64,000 nt of DNA from Benincasa hispida (taxonomy: Eukaryota > Streptophyta > Magnoliopsida > Cucurbitales > Cucurbitaceae), in assembly GCF_009727055.1 (NCBI RefSeq), contig NC_052359.1, positions 59,714,936-59,778,935 of the forward strand, in the 5' to 3' direction. Both the position numbers and the translations under genes were made by a program. Below the pieces are notes generated by a model that ran no database searches, was not told where the DNA came from, and saw only the letters and a program-made list of their open reading frames with translations. This document shows, in pieces, positions 23,560 through 36,796 of this stretch. How positions within the stretch are numbered: the stretch's first letter is position 1; each line of letters starts with the position of its first letter.

Positions 23560-26045
23560 TTAGTGGTTGGCGGCGAATTGGCTTAATCCCACTGTTGAGT
23601 TTATGGTGGCAAATTTTGCTAGCTCCGGCGGAAGGAATGGCGGTCGGGGTGCTTCTCCTCCTCCAACTCCGAGGAAGTCCCTCGTTTGACCGCTACTTCT
23701 AATCATAACGTTGTTACCTGCATTAAGAATATGAAAAAACTGTGGAAAATATTTTTAAGTATAATAAAATGTCACTGTCTACTAATGATAGATCGTAATA
23801 TATAGTAAAATTTTATTATATTTGTAAATAAGTTGTTTTATTTTCCTTTATTTAAAAACAATTTTTAAGGTTGATGTAATTTAGAGAGAAAAATGTCGCA
23901 TTGTCTTGGTCTAGGGCTTTAAAAATTCATATGAAAAAGTTTAACATTTAAAATATTTTTTTCTCTAATAATTTACCCCTTTAAATTTTCATATTGAAAT
24001 GTTATACATACAAAAAATTAATAATAATAATTATTATAATAATCCTGTCCTAACTCTATCCTATATAATTAGAATATAATTTAGTGATATTGGTATTTTT
24101 TTTTTCTCAATTAATATTCAGAGTCATTTGTTGAATTTAGTAGTAATTTTCAAATCTATAGCTGAAATGAGGGTTAAAAATATGAATAAAAGATTAAATT
24201 TAATTTACCGTTCTGTGGTATTAGAAGCTGGCTGAGACAATTCGAGCTTAAGTCGGAGTTGGTACCGATCATCTGAACCGAGTCAGCCATTGTCAAGCTT
24301 CTAGATTTATTAAGAGAGTTCAAGCTTACTGCATTGGAAGACGATGATGACGACGATGAAGAGCTCATTACTCCAAAAGCACCCGCACCGAAGAGCGGGG
24401 AATTATTATTGTTGTTGCTTCTAGTTGAGCCCATAAGAGCAGCCTTTTGCAGAAGGGCGGTGGCCGACATCGGAGAAGACGAAACAACAGACTGAGAAGA
24501 CTGACCCGACAACAGTGCCGCTGCCGACGATGATGTAGCTTTCGACAAATTATTACCTCCCTTATTCTCAACATCTTCCTTCTCGATTACTGGCAACATC
24601 GAAAGCCCGTTTTCGGTTATGGATCCGAAAAGATTGGAAGAAGAAGAAGAAGCTCCAAAAAGGTTGGAAATATTATTATTGTTATTGTTGTGATTGTTCA
24701 TTGCAGTTTCAGCTGAAGCTTGGTTCAACCAAAGTGATAATGGAGATCTGTTCTTGTGTTGATGATCTTCAAAATCTCTCAAGAAATGATCTGAATGATT
24801 GAATTGGGAAAGCCCAGAAATATCTCCAAGAGATTGAAGAGTATTATTGGTATGATGATCAATCAAAGATTGATCTTGTTGGTGAAGAAGAATATTTGAA
24901 TCATTTCTAAGATTATTGAGAATATTTGTAGCTGAAACTGTTGTGATTCTTGCACTTTCTTCAGCTAAAGCATCACAAAATGCTCTGTGGGTTATGAAGC
25001 TATCTTTCCTGTAAGAGAAACAAAAATCCAACACTTTAATTTTGTCCAATCATTTGTCTTTATGTTTGTTACAATTCAATTTCTAGGTCAGAGACACAAT
25101 CTTGCATTAATTACTTCTGTCTTTAACAATAAGAGTTTAAAAAAAATTAAAAAAAATTATAAAAAAAAGTGAGTTTTTGCCTTTTGCTTGATTCAAAAAT
25201 GACCCATGATTTGAAAAACGTGTTTCTTCTCCAACCCTGATTGATCTGTGATACTACAGTTTGAAACTGATTTGTCTCGGTCACTACTATTAAAAAGTTA
25301 GAGGTTTTCGAATCTTCTATGTTTTGTTTGTTTGGATGGTGAGAAAAATGATTTGAACTCATTTAATTTCTTGAATGAGAGAAAGTTTACCTGGAAAAAA
25401 GGGTTCCACAATCACACTTATATTCTCTAGTCCCACAAGTTTTGGAGTGAGCTTTCCAATCAGATTGAACTGCATATTTCTTAGAACACTTGTCACATTT
25501 CCACTTCTTCTCGCCGTGTTTCCGGCTGAAATGCTTCTTTATTCCGGTGAGGTCGCCGAGGGCTCGCGACGGATCGTGGTGTACGCAGGTCTTCTCTGGA
25601 CAAATATACACCTTCTTCTTGATCGGCTCCTTGTTTGTTCGTTGTCGCAACTTCCATGGTAAGTTATGCCCTCGTCGATGAAGTTGCAGATTCTGGTCTC
25701 TCTGAAAACCCTTGTTACAAATTTCACATATGAATCTATTCGTTGCCATGAGCGATTTCGGCGACAAAGCAATAACTTCCGCATCGGGATCTGCAACAAC
25801 AACAACAACACAACTTATTCAAGCTCCGCATGAAAAAAACCTTATGCGATTATTTAAAAAACAAAAACAAATCAAAGAAGGAAGTAGATTAAGCGCGCCT
25901 CACCTGGGGTTCCAGGGAGGTTTCTCTTCTTCTTTGTAGCAGCGGAGGGTTTCGGTTTAGGGTTAGGGTTAGGGTTGGCATCGTCGTGCTGATGAGCAAA
26001 GGCAGTTGTAGTAGAAGAGAGAAGAGAAAAGGGATTAGTTGACAT
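23560..26045 (-). CDS. INDETERMINATE-domain (IDD) C2H2 zinc-finger transcription factor
   Basis: Exons on the minus strand are 26045-25904, 25790-25391, 25008-24209 and 23717-23560, giving 499 aa with every phase closing. The ID domain spans about 40-200. It has a KKKR nuclear signal (38-41), two C2H2 fingers (Cys69/72-His85/89 and Cys111/116-His134/139) and two C2HC fingers (Cys146/149-His162-Cys166 and Cys173/175-His188-Cys192). This order defines the plant IDD family, whose members bind DNA in the nucleus and often partner with GRAS proteins. The Ser/Asn-rich tail contains a MSATALLQKAALMGSTRS-type motif and ends with TRDFLGVG (459-466), both family hallmarks. This places it with the IDD4/5-like members rather than the IDD14/15/16 type, though I cannot name the orthologue. 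Asn, Ser and Gln runs are encoded by short AAT/TCA-type repeats. The start is the first ATG of exon 1. Confidence 0.93.
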
Positions 26046-26525
26046 AATTTTTTGGTTTTTGGGTTCTTATTTTGGAGGTGATTGAAGATGGTTTAGACAA
26101 GAACAAACAAGAAAAGACCAAGGGATTTTTAAATTTTTCTTAATCTGCAAACAAACAACTAAAAAAACTTGAGGGAAGGGATTTTGGTTGTGTTAAAATG
26201 ATGATGATGATGATCTGTTGACAAAGGAAAAGAGAGGAAGAGACTAATTGTTAGGGTTCTGCCAAAAGACAGTAAAAACCAAAGTTTTGAAGACTTTGAA
26301 TCTGAACAAAAGACCTTTGGAAGAGAAAAAAAAAATTTATATATGATGATGAGAAGAGAAGAGAAGAAGAGAAGAGAGTGTGTGTTTTCTTCTAATGGAG
26401 ATCTGAGGTGTGATTTTTCCCTCTTTTGTTTGCTTTTAAGAAAACACCAAAAACCAACATGTTTTTCTCTTATGAAAAACAATCTCTTCCCCCTTTTATT
26501 TTACTCTTTTTCTCTCTCCTAAACT

Positions 26526-26559
<34 letters not shown>

Positions 26560-28249
26560 TTTAAATATTATTTTGGTACCTGTATTTTTAATCCTTGTAC
26601 TTTCACAAAGTGATACCATTCCAATCCCTTCATTTTCATTTTTAAGAGTTCAAAACGGTTACTTTTTAAAACTTCAAATACCAAAATGAATCAAAAAGTT
26701 AAAAATGTAAGGAACAAAATGAATCGAAACCAAAAGTACAGAAATCAAAGTAGTATTTAAACCTATATTTTTGAAATACTATGTGGATATTAAATTCTAT
26801 TATTCTATTATCTTTTTAATTTTGTAAGCCATATGTTGGAATGGACAACCAACTCTCTCTGTTTGTCTCTCTCTTTCTCTCTCTTTCTATACACATGCTT
26901 TGTAACCAGAATGTATATACAGTTCTTCATTTTTTTTTTCAACATTTTTGAGGTTCAAACTTCAACAGTACATTCAACTTTTCAATGAAAAAAGTGGGGG
27001 TCCCATTTGATGAGTTATATTCAAAGCTATCATATTAATTAATTATATATATATATATATATACATATATTTATATACAGATGTAAACTTACTAACTACA
27101 CCAAACTCTTTGTTTGTCTTTGATCAACTATATGAAAGATATGGTGTTAGTGTTGACTCATTGTGTTACATAAAGTTTGGTTGAAAAGGTATATATATGG
27201 ATTTGTGTATAGCTTCTCTCTTTAAAGCAAATAAATGAGAACTTGTAATGAGTTTTAATAAAAATTTAATCATTCATGTAAGACTTTAGTCGCATGTCTA
27301 TTTAAACTTTTCTACTAAGGAAATAGACCAAAAAGTCAATCTAGCTTGTAAGGAAAGGAATTCATATCGATATGTATGTGTCAAACATGCTCCAGTAATT
27401 TAAATTACTGTTGAGGTCGTAGTAGTATTCAGCTACTTGAGTTAGGATTAGGATAAGGATAGTATAGCATAGCTCTTTAAATAGGATGTCTCTCTTCTAT
27501 TCATACCATTTCTTACTATCCAATGTTATATATCATGATTGTACGTAGAAAATGTGAGAAGGGAAAGGAGATGGACATGTACCTCAATTGAGCTATTCGT
27601 ATGTATTCGATGTCACTCCTTAATTCGACCTTTAATAGTTTCAATAGGAGACTTCGACGTCTAGTCTAAATGACTCTAGAGAAGCTCACCTATAACATCT
27701 AACTATAAATGAACCCATAATAGCAAATGTAAAACATAACTACTAGTGTTATTTTACACAATAGTCCAAATTGATAAAGCCAAAAACCTCCTCCCCAAAT
27801 ATACCTTGTTTAAACTTGTGGTCAACAAAAATGTTCTTTACTCATGAATAACTACCATGTGATTGTCTTTTTCCTAATAGAATACTTTAAAAAATGACAT
27901 TATTCTATCCTTTCACAAAAGACTATTACCCAAACAACTCCACCTAAAACTTTAATTAGTAAGTTTCTAAACTAAAAAGATCTCTATACACACACATACA
28001 CAAGTCAATACTCAAAGTTTTGTTTTCAAGAACAAAAGTTGATATCAATCAATCACTTTCCACACTCATTCTCAAACGCTAACTCAAACTTCAAAAACCA
28101 TATTGGAAAATAAATTGAAAAACATACGAACACCGTTAAAACCCTAGCACCAACCCAATTGAAGCAATTCCCATGATGAATATTTATATATTCAAAAAAA
28201 ACAAAAACAAAAAAATGAAAAATAGTGGACCTATATGTACATTAACAGA
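26046..28249. other. 5' UTR and upstream region of the IDD gene; gene-less
   Basis: 26046-26420 is rich in GA/CT runs and ATG-poor on the minus strand, as expected of a 5' leader. (AT)n microsatellites lie at 26529-26556 and 27043-27062. No other gene is recognised up to 28250. Confidence 0.4.
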
Positions 28250-28731
28250 TAGAGATATTCACAAGGTGGGCGGGCCACGTTAAGGATAGTTTCTCTATTT
28301 CTATCTCTCCTCCTTATTTCAATTTCATCCCGTGAAATTTTCCATTTAATTTTTCGAAGTTCTAAGTGAAAATTTCCAATAGGAAAAATTTGCAAGGATT
28401 GAATTCTCACAAAGATCTTCTGTTTAATTTTTTAAATTTTTGTTTAATTATATAACAAATTTTCTCTTGAATGAAATAATTATCTTTCAAATTATCAATA
28501 TATAACCTAAATCTTCAAACATATCTATTATCTTGACCATTAAACAATAAAACTTAAAATTTTAAATGTTATAGTTAACAATAATAAAAACAATAAATTA
28601 AAAAAAAGACAAACGAGACAAGAACGTGGTGGGAATAGGAGATTTCGCTTATCAGAGAAGTTTTTTCTCCTACATCCTCTTTCGATCTCTACTTAAACGA
28701 AAAATCACCACGGTGAAAATGAATATCTCAA
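28250..28731. mobile_element. Possible hAT-like non-autonomous element
   Basis: The left end TAGAGATATTCACAAGG and the right end TGAAAATGAATATCTCAA are inverted over about 11 bp. Both flanks carry a weakly matching AACAGAT / AATAGAC. The GGTGGGCGGGCCACG segment just inside the left end and CCTCTTTCGATCTCTACTT near the right resemble interiors of cucurbit MITEs. Only moderately supported. Confidence 0.4.
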
Positions 28732-29933
28732 TCAATAGACCAAATGTAAAAAAGGCAAGTTAAAAAGTTCGAGTGAAAAGGGGGGATTGTAATGTATAGC
28801 AAACAAAGTACCTAATCTACCTAGAAGTAATCAAAACAAAGAGAGAGAGAGAAAAGGGTGTGAGATTTTGTTTTTTTTTTTTTTTATGTGGTAAAAAAAA
28901 AAGTAAAAGTAAGTAAACTTTATGGGGGTGAATCTGGAAAAGAATGATTAAGTAATAATTATGAAAGGGTAATTTTGGGCATTTGACATATCAGTACAAC
29001 AAATCAGAGGGTCAGAAACATTGAGACAGAAGAAAGAGAAGATATATATATATATATATAGTTTACATTTCCCCATACTTTTGCTTTGTAATTCCCACAT
29101 CCGTCCGTGATACCTTTACTTGTCTCTATCTATTTTGTAATCACAACTCTTTTTTTCTTTTTGTTTTGAAATATTTTGTTTCAAAAAGAAAAAAAAGAGA
29201 AAGAAAAAAAAAAAAAGAAAAGGACCCTTTGGTGTGGATCATGAGTAGGGATGTGATTCATGTGTTGGTGTTGACGAATTGACTCGATTGAATTGATTTG
29301 AGAAGATTTGCTCGTCGTCTACGCTTTTTCAAATAGAAGATCATGAACCGATTTCATTGATTGATGTTGGTTATAATTTATTGACTTTCCTGAGTCTTGA
29401 TTGATCTACATATATATAACTCAACCGATAATTAAATGTGTTATTATATACAATTTTGTAGGTAGGTTTTACAAGATTTAGATTATATTTTCGTATAATA
29501 GTTGTTTTTTTCGTAATTGATTGGATAAATTTAACTATATATTAATGTTAATTTATAATATGTTCTTTTTTCATAAACTAAAATATAAAGGAATTATGAA
29601 TAAACAAATTTATTGTTTTAAAAATAAAATAATAATAATACTGATAAATTTGTTATGAAAATTAAGTGGGCTCTAATTTGTTGCTTAATTGAGACCAAAG
29701 AAAATGTTTGAACCCATGATTTAAGGGATTCATAATTTTATTTTTCTTTAGTACATGTACAACATGTGGGGTGCTCTTCATAAAATCAATCCAAAGTTTG
29801 CATGATACACACATATATATAAACTAATGATTAAAAAAAGTTTTAGTTATATTTATTCCTAAATTTCTATTTTAGTTCATATTGTTAATACCATTAACAA
29901 TAGAAAAATTATTTCAAATGGTAAAACTGTTGA
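28732..29933. other. Gene-less AT-rich stretch
   Basis: Poly-T and poly-A tracts (28870-28886 and 29183-29221) and an (AT)n run at 29041-29060. Nothing coding is recognised. Confidence 0.4.
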
Positions 29934-30092
29934 AAATATTTACAAGATATAATAAAATTTTAGAACTATCAATGATAGACGTTAATAGACATTGATAGAC
30001 TTCTATCAGTGTCTATCAATGTCACTGATAGAACTGATAGAGCATCTATCATTGATAGTTATAAAATTTTGTTATATTTTATAAATATTTTA
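29934..30092. mobile_element. CTATCA/GATAG palindromic MITE, copy 4
   Basis: A near-perfect fold-back. AAAATATTTACAAGATATAA and AATTTTAGAACTATCAATGA on the left face ATTGATAGTTATAAAATTTT and TATATTTTATAAATATTTT on the right. The loop consists of TAGACATTGATAGACTTCTA-type units. Same core as copies 1-3, but with different outer arms. Confidence 0.65.
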
Positions 30093-33000
30093 ATTCATTT
30101 TTCTATATTTAAAAACAACCCTTAACAATATGTCGTTGTAACTAATAAAGAATATAAACCTTCGTTTTAGTTCAACAATTATAGAGTGAAAGATTAATCA
30201 TCGACCTTTGAAATAATAATTAGTACTTTATCTTCTAAATTAAACTTAAATTGAAAACAAACACTTATCATAATACTCATTTCCAATATATATTCCTTGA
30301 AATAATATTAATAACATGAACTAGAAAAAAAAAAACATAATTTGTCAACAATAGCATTATTCAACAATTACAACACTTTTTTCTTTAATCTCATACATTT
30401 GCTCAACTAAAAAAATCATAATAAAAAATTTAGAGACACCATAATTTTTTTAATTAAGGCCTTAAGTAGACATTTTAATTTTAATCTCAAAATGTAATAC
30501 TATTTGTGATGAAATTTTTTTTTTAAAAAAATGTCAAAAAAATTATATTATATATATGAGAGAGAAAGCAACCACTTTTGTCTGTTTTCCCTTGGATTTT
30601 CATTCACATCATATATGCTTTTTCCCATCCCTATTTTGGTATCCAATGCTTTTTCTCTCTCTCTCTCTCTAACACATGCACTTATAACAAATACACAAAA
30701 CCCTATGTCTCATCTCTCTCCTCTTTCTATATAATAAGGAAAAAAAAAACCCTAATTTAACAGGTGGGGAAGAGAATGAGCCCTAAAGATATATATGTCC
30801 GACCAGATAAGGACACACTCCAATATACATGTTGCATGGATGAGAGAGAGACAAATAGATTCCCGATATGTCCTCTATCTTTCTCTCTCGACTCGAGAGA
30901 GAAGGATTATCGAATACGACTGACACAATGTGATTATCTCATAATAGCAATTTAAAACGCAAAGCTTAAAATTTGGACATGCATGTATCTCTCTTTAATC
31001 TTATGATATAATCCAACGTGAGTATAGTTCAACTGATTTAAGTATAAAACTTCGATCAGTTGGATAAAGATTTGAATTCCTTCCCTTCACATGTTATTTG
31101 AGAGGAGTGAGAGAGAATTGACCTTTTATGACGATAGAATTATAGATTCGAAATATGTGGTGTAATTTCATTTTCATGCCATTACTTATTACTACTTTTT
31201 GTCGTCCAATAATCTATGACAATTTAATTCTTTTTAGTTCAGTAACATGTGGAGTGGAGAAATTTAAACTTTAAATCTCTTGAACGAGAATATATGTTCT
31301 ATATGTTCAATTAGCTAAGCTTAGCTCTAATGTTGTGTGTTGTCCTCTTATGGGTTTATCTCTAATCCTTCTTTGTTATATCTGTTATGCCGACTTTTGT
31401 ATGGTCTTTTGGATTTATTGAATATTTATGAAAGATCGTGTAATATGATGAGAGTGCTAAGAATTTGTTAACCTAGTTGAGATGTTCGAGTGTAGCTACT
31501 GGTCCATGTATCTTTTTCTTTAAAAAAAAAAATCGAATTACGTTCAAATTCACAAAATATAATGATTCAATTATCCAAATATCATTAATTAGAACCATTT
31601 CTATGCTTGGCCACACGTTGGTTTACTTAGTTTTTTATTTATTTATTTTTTTTCATGAAAATGTAACTAAGAAAAAAACGCATCCAAATGTATGATATTT
31701 TCTAAGAAAAATTTTGAGATTCTCAAAATAACAAAACCAAAATTCCATACATACACGTATATATAATATTATGCTTTGGAATCCTCCTTGTCTCAAGAAA
31801 TTATTTAGTGATATTTTATTTAATATTATTATCATTTCTTATATTCGTCCTAATACATAATTCTCGGAAGTATATTTCGATATCTTCATTTTTTATTTGT
31901 TTAATAGGTATAAAAATATTAATCATATGATACTAATTAATTATATATCGTGAGTTAATTTGAGCATAACTCAACTACATCTCGATCTAAGAGGTTAGAT
32001 TCTCTCATCTTGCATATTATAGATGTCTACATTTTTAGGGATATTTCTAAAATACAAGTCAAATTTTGAAAATATATATATATATTAATTTTTTTAAGAA
32101 TTTAACTAAAAATTCAAAAAATTACCTTCCATTTAAATCACAATTAAAAAATTGTGATAAAATAAGAACAATTTAGAGAAATTCTTATAAATAGAAAAAT
32201 ATTGATTATAGAATTCAACTATATATGTTTGATTGACTGTTTGAATTCTGTTTTTAAGTTCTGTGATCCAAATCGTGCAAATTTTGAAAACAATTTTTTT
32301 ATGTTTCGATATATCCAGATTTTGAATTCAAAATTTTAAAATGTAAAATTATATTAAAAATGATAATTAAAACAATAACAATTATATTGTTTCATGTTAT
32401 AAATTCAATTATTTTTGTTAAACTTAAAATATATAATATATTATATATATTATATGATATTACAAAATAATAATTATACAAAAGTTTTAACATAAAACAA
32501 GTTCAAAAATTATTTAGTAGTTATTTATATTCAACCAAATATTTAGTGAATAATTGAATATATTTTCAATCACATTTTGAAATTTTTTTAAATTTTAAAT
32601 ATAATTTCTGAATCAACTATCAAACACATATCTGAAAACATGAAATGAAATACAATTTTGTTTTCATTGAATTCTTTATTTTTAAAATTTTGTTTTCAGA
32701 TTGCCTGCTAAAGAGGCCCTAATATTCTTAATTTCACCTTTTTTCTCTATTTTATTAATAAAATTGTAGTTAAACTATTCCATACATTTGTAAGCCTTCA
32801 TTTATATTATATGTTATTTTTTTTTTATGTTATCTTAGTTAATCGTTGAGTAATTGTGGTAGGAATTTGAACTTCTAACTTTTTGGTTAAGAATGCTTAT
32901 TTTAACCCATTAAACTATATTTAAGTTGATCTTTCATTCTCAATGTATAAAGTACCAATTGGGTCAAGTTGCATTTGTGGTGAATAAATCACACAAAATT

Positions 33001-34234
33001 GTCTTGTCAATCTTTATACATATTGTGATGTGTCAATATACATGATTGATTTGACTCACATTATCACCTTAACCTATATCTTTACCAATCTGTTAGTGAT
33101 GTAAACATAGTTTTATCACGGTTAAACTCGAGAAAATACCTAAGTTATAATAAGCATAAGAACATCTTCATTGATTAACAATTCCTAAATTGAATACAAA
33201 AGTTATTACTAGATGAATAACCCGTTTAAATCAGATCACAATATCACATCCTATTATGAATATATGAAAATTGACCAAGATATCCTATATAATGTCATTG
33301 ATGACTTGTTATACGACAACATGCTCCACATGAAGGATATATTGTCGACGACACATCAACTTCATCAATTGATATGTCGAAATTTCAAATAATAAAAAGA
33401 TGATGTCATTATTATGTATGATTTTGACAAGTCTAATCGCATTGAACGTGATTTTGATAAAACCGCGTTGCACTAATATATGTCGTTGGTATCCCACTTT
33501 TTCATTTTTGAGTGATTTGAAAAGGGAAAATTACAAATTGATTTCATTTTTATATACCCTTCCAACACCAAAAATCACCTTCAAAATAATGAAAATGGTA
33601 AAAGAAAATAAATCTACAAAAGAGATATGATGTTGAAGGAAAGAAGAAGTGCTTTGGGAATTGGGAATTGGGAATAATAATAATACATATATCACATGTG
33701 AGTCTCTATCAATGAAAGGAAGGGGATGGCAATAATGTGTTGCCCTTTGGATATACATCATAACCCCTTGAAAACAAGAATTAATTCTCTCATTTTCATT
33801 ATTATTTTTAACTTTCCAATCACTTGTATAGTCAAATTTTTTACTTTGTTTAAAATTTTAAAAATGCTTTCCTAATCTCAAGAAGAATAATCTTGGAAGT
33901 GTTTATTTTACCTTTTTAACCTCCATTTTTCATTGAATATGGCTCATTTTCAATTTATTGGTATTAATGTTTATTAACTAATATAAAATAATTATAAAAT
34001 TTAATTTTAATAATGAAGAAAAATAGTGAACATAATTAATTATACTTCATTTAAATTAATTAATAGACAATGACACTAAACACAGAAAGCAAGTAATTAA
34101 TGAAAAATCAAGGTTCAAAGTATAAATCTTCAAACATAGAGATCAAATTGAAACAAAAATTCAAATTTCAATGATAAAATTGTAACATTTTGAAACCTAT
34201 GGGCTAAATTGAAATCAGACCCAAAACTAAGTAC
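30093..34234. other. Long gene-less AT-rich stretch
   Basis: No domain-bearing frame on either strand. The short frames seen (for example 30531-30734 and 33531-33761) are low-complexity. A CT run lies at 30655-30670. 32220-32720 begins GTTTGATTGACTGTTTGAAT and ends CTGCTAAAGAGGCCCTA. It may be an old MITE, but its ends do not match well enough to call. Confidence 0.4.
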
Positions 34235-34237
34235 TAA

Positions 34238-34710
34238 GGCCATGTTTACCAAATCGTAATGAAAAGTGGTGTAGTCGTAGTGAAATTTCATTGACAAATC
34301 AATTGTAACGAGTCTGAATTGCAAACGTAATTGGATTGATTTTGATCACATTTACTTAGAATTTCAAATCTATCACATTTACTGTTATCACTAGACTTAG
34401 CGGTAATGGTAAGGTAAGGTAACAATAATAGTAGCAGTAACAGTAACAGTAATAATAAATATGAAAAATTCATGATTCTAATACTATAACATTAATAGTA
34501 ATGATAACGATAATGGCTAGTGGATCTCATGTAAATTTCAAATTCAATCAATCGAACACATTCAATTCCTCAATCAGATCACGTTCTATTAGACCCCACA
34601 TTTCATTATGATTATGGAATACAAGTAAATAGCAACAAACGTAATCAAATGGGGATCAACTTTTCATATTACAATTGATTTATTATATTTATGGGTGGAT
34701 ACACACGGCC
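34238..34710. mobile_element. Tourist-like (PIF/Harbinger) MITE
   Basis: 473 bp. The left end is GGCCATGTTTACCAAATCGT and the inverted right end GGCCGTGTGTATCCACCC. It is flanked by TAA at 34235-34237 and 34711-34713. It contains a run of GTAACAGTAATAATAA-type units at about 34425-34455. The TAA duplication and GGCC-GTGT ends fit the Tourist/PIF class. No coding potential. Confidence 0.65.
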
Positions 34711-34713
34711 TAA

Positions 34714-35774
34714 ATGTGTAACATTTTGAAACCTAAAAGTCTATATGGGAAACTACCTAGATCCAAAATTTAGGGTCTAGAAAGGTATTTTTCTCTAAGC
34801 TAAAATTTTGAAATGGAATTTTTGTTAAGATTAAAATAGTGGTTTTTTAATTTAATTAAAAATGCAGAAATTTGTATAAATTTTGTGGATTAATAAACAT
34901 AACTAAAATAAATAAGTAAACACAATAAAAACAAAACCTAGTTAATATGACCATTTCCATCTTTCTTTTTTCTTCTAATAATAATATAATAGTAAATAAT
35001 AAATCAAATGGATAATCATTTTTATTTTATAATAATTGTATTAAATACAATTATCAAGCAATCTTATTCTGGAAATATTTTGCACTCAGAATTTCTTCTA
35101 AAATAAGAGGTATTACAATAACCAGTAACATTTGAAGGGGTGGCGATTTATACATGTCTAATTACACATTATTCAAGAAAATAGTTCTTTTCTAGCCAAT
35201 CAATTTTTCCTTTAATTTCAAAAAAAAAAAAAAAAAAAAATCCTTTAAAGTCATATGAATTAATTTCTACCCAAATGCTCTATAATATTTTTATTGCATA
35301 GAATTCTTTTTATTAGTTGTTGTGTTGATTTTGAAAAGACATCAAACTGGTTTGAAATGCCTTTTTAGTATCTTGGGAATATATATTTTAAAATATTTAA
35401 AAAGTGAATCCAAAAGATCCCTTAATCGTTTAATTCTAGGGAAAATCTACCATTAAAATATAAATTCTATTCAGTCAGGAAAATAAACTTAAAGTCGTCT
35501 TAATTTCTCTTGAATCATATGAAATAATTTAATAGCATGCTTTTACCAGTAATCATGTAAATGAAATATACGATTATAGTTTTGTCAACTAAACTCTAAC
35601 TCATTCTAAAAAACTTAATTAATTATTAAAAAATTAAAAAATTAAAAAAAAAAAAACTCAACTCAGCTCAGCTCAGCTCAGCTCAAAAGGGTAAATAAAA
35701 ATTCTCTTAAGATGTATATGCATTTAAAAAAGTAATCAAATATATACGTTATAATATTGAGGTAAGTTAAAAAA
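34714..35774. other. Gene-less AT-rich stretch
   Basis: Poly-A at 35220-35240. A short (CTCAG)n microsatellite lies at about 35657-35686. No gene seen. Confidence 0.4.
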
Positions 35775-36763
35775 TAATGTATTTTTTAAAAGTAATGACA
35801 AAAATAGGGTATATAAGAAAGAAATTACAAAAGTAAGGTGGAAGGAAAAAGTAGACAAAAATAGGGTAGCAAAATCGTGTATCCATTACACGATTTTTAT
35901 GTCAGCTAACGAACTCGTGGACGGGATATTTTTATTATTTTTTATTATTTTTATTTAAGTGGATAACAAATCTATTTGAATTCCCGTGTAAAACAAATCT
36001 CCGTGAAAAAAATCTACAGTAAAACAAATCTATGTGAAAAAAATAGATTTAGCCTTCATTCATGGCTAGAAATTTGATTCAATTTTTATTTTACCGGAAG
36101 CCTTTACAAATTTAAATTTTACAATAAAAAATTGTACAAAAATACAAAAAAACACTAAAAAAATAAAAGAGGATGAAAGTTGAGGAAAATATGAAAAAAA
36201 AAATAGATTTAACCTTAATTCGTGGCTAGAAATTTGATTCAATTTTTATTATTCTCCGAAAATGCAAAAAAAGAAACACTAAAAAAATTAAAAGAATAAG
36301 AAAAAAAAAAAGACAAAAGTTGGGAGAAAATGTGAAAAAAAATATAGATTTAGTCTTAATTCGTGGCTAGAAATTCTATTCAATTTTTATTTTATCGTAG
36401 GCCTTTAAGAATTTAAATTTCATAGTAAAAGATTCTCTAAAAATGCAAAAAATAAAAATAAAAATAAAAAATCCATATTTTTTATTTTACTGTACACCTT
36501 TAAAATTTTGAATTTCACAGTAAAAATTCTCCAAAAATACAAAAAAAAAAAAACACCAAAAAAATAAAAGAAGACAAAGTTGGGAGAAAATGTGAAAAAA
36601 AGAAAAAGATTTAGTCTTAATTCGTGATTGGCCTTAAATTGTGGACGGGGTACACGATTTATGTGCTAACTCAAAACTCAACCATGTCCACGATTTCATA
36701 ACCCTATTTTTGTCCAAAGTTTCAAACCAACCCTATTTTTGTCAATAAATATTAAAATAACAT

Positions 36764-36765
<2 letters not shown>
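35775..36765. mobile_element. Non-autonomous transposon with doubled inverted ends
   Basis: GACAAAAATAGGGTATATAA and then GACAAAAATAGGGTAGCAAA occur 54 bp apart on the left. The same 14-mer GACAAAAATAGGGT occurs twice, inverted, on the right (about 36701-36744). Inside the ends, AAAATCGTGTATCC faces ACATAAATCGTGTACCCC inverted. The interior has three to four tandem copies, about 150 bp each, starting AATAGATTTAGCCTTAATTC and running through GGCTAGAAATTTGATTCAAT. No protein is encoded. The superfamily cannot be assigned. Confidence 0.65.

Positions 36766-36796
<31 letters not shown>

Noticed and set aside
25954..25977. Interstitial telomere array
   Set aside because: Only three contracted units, and they lie within a confident coding exon. 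It is kept only as a curiosity.
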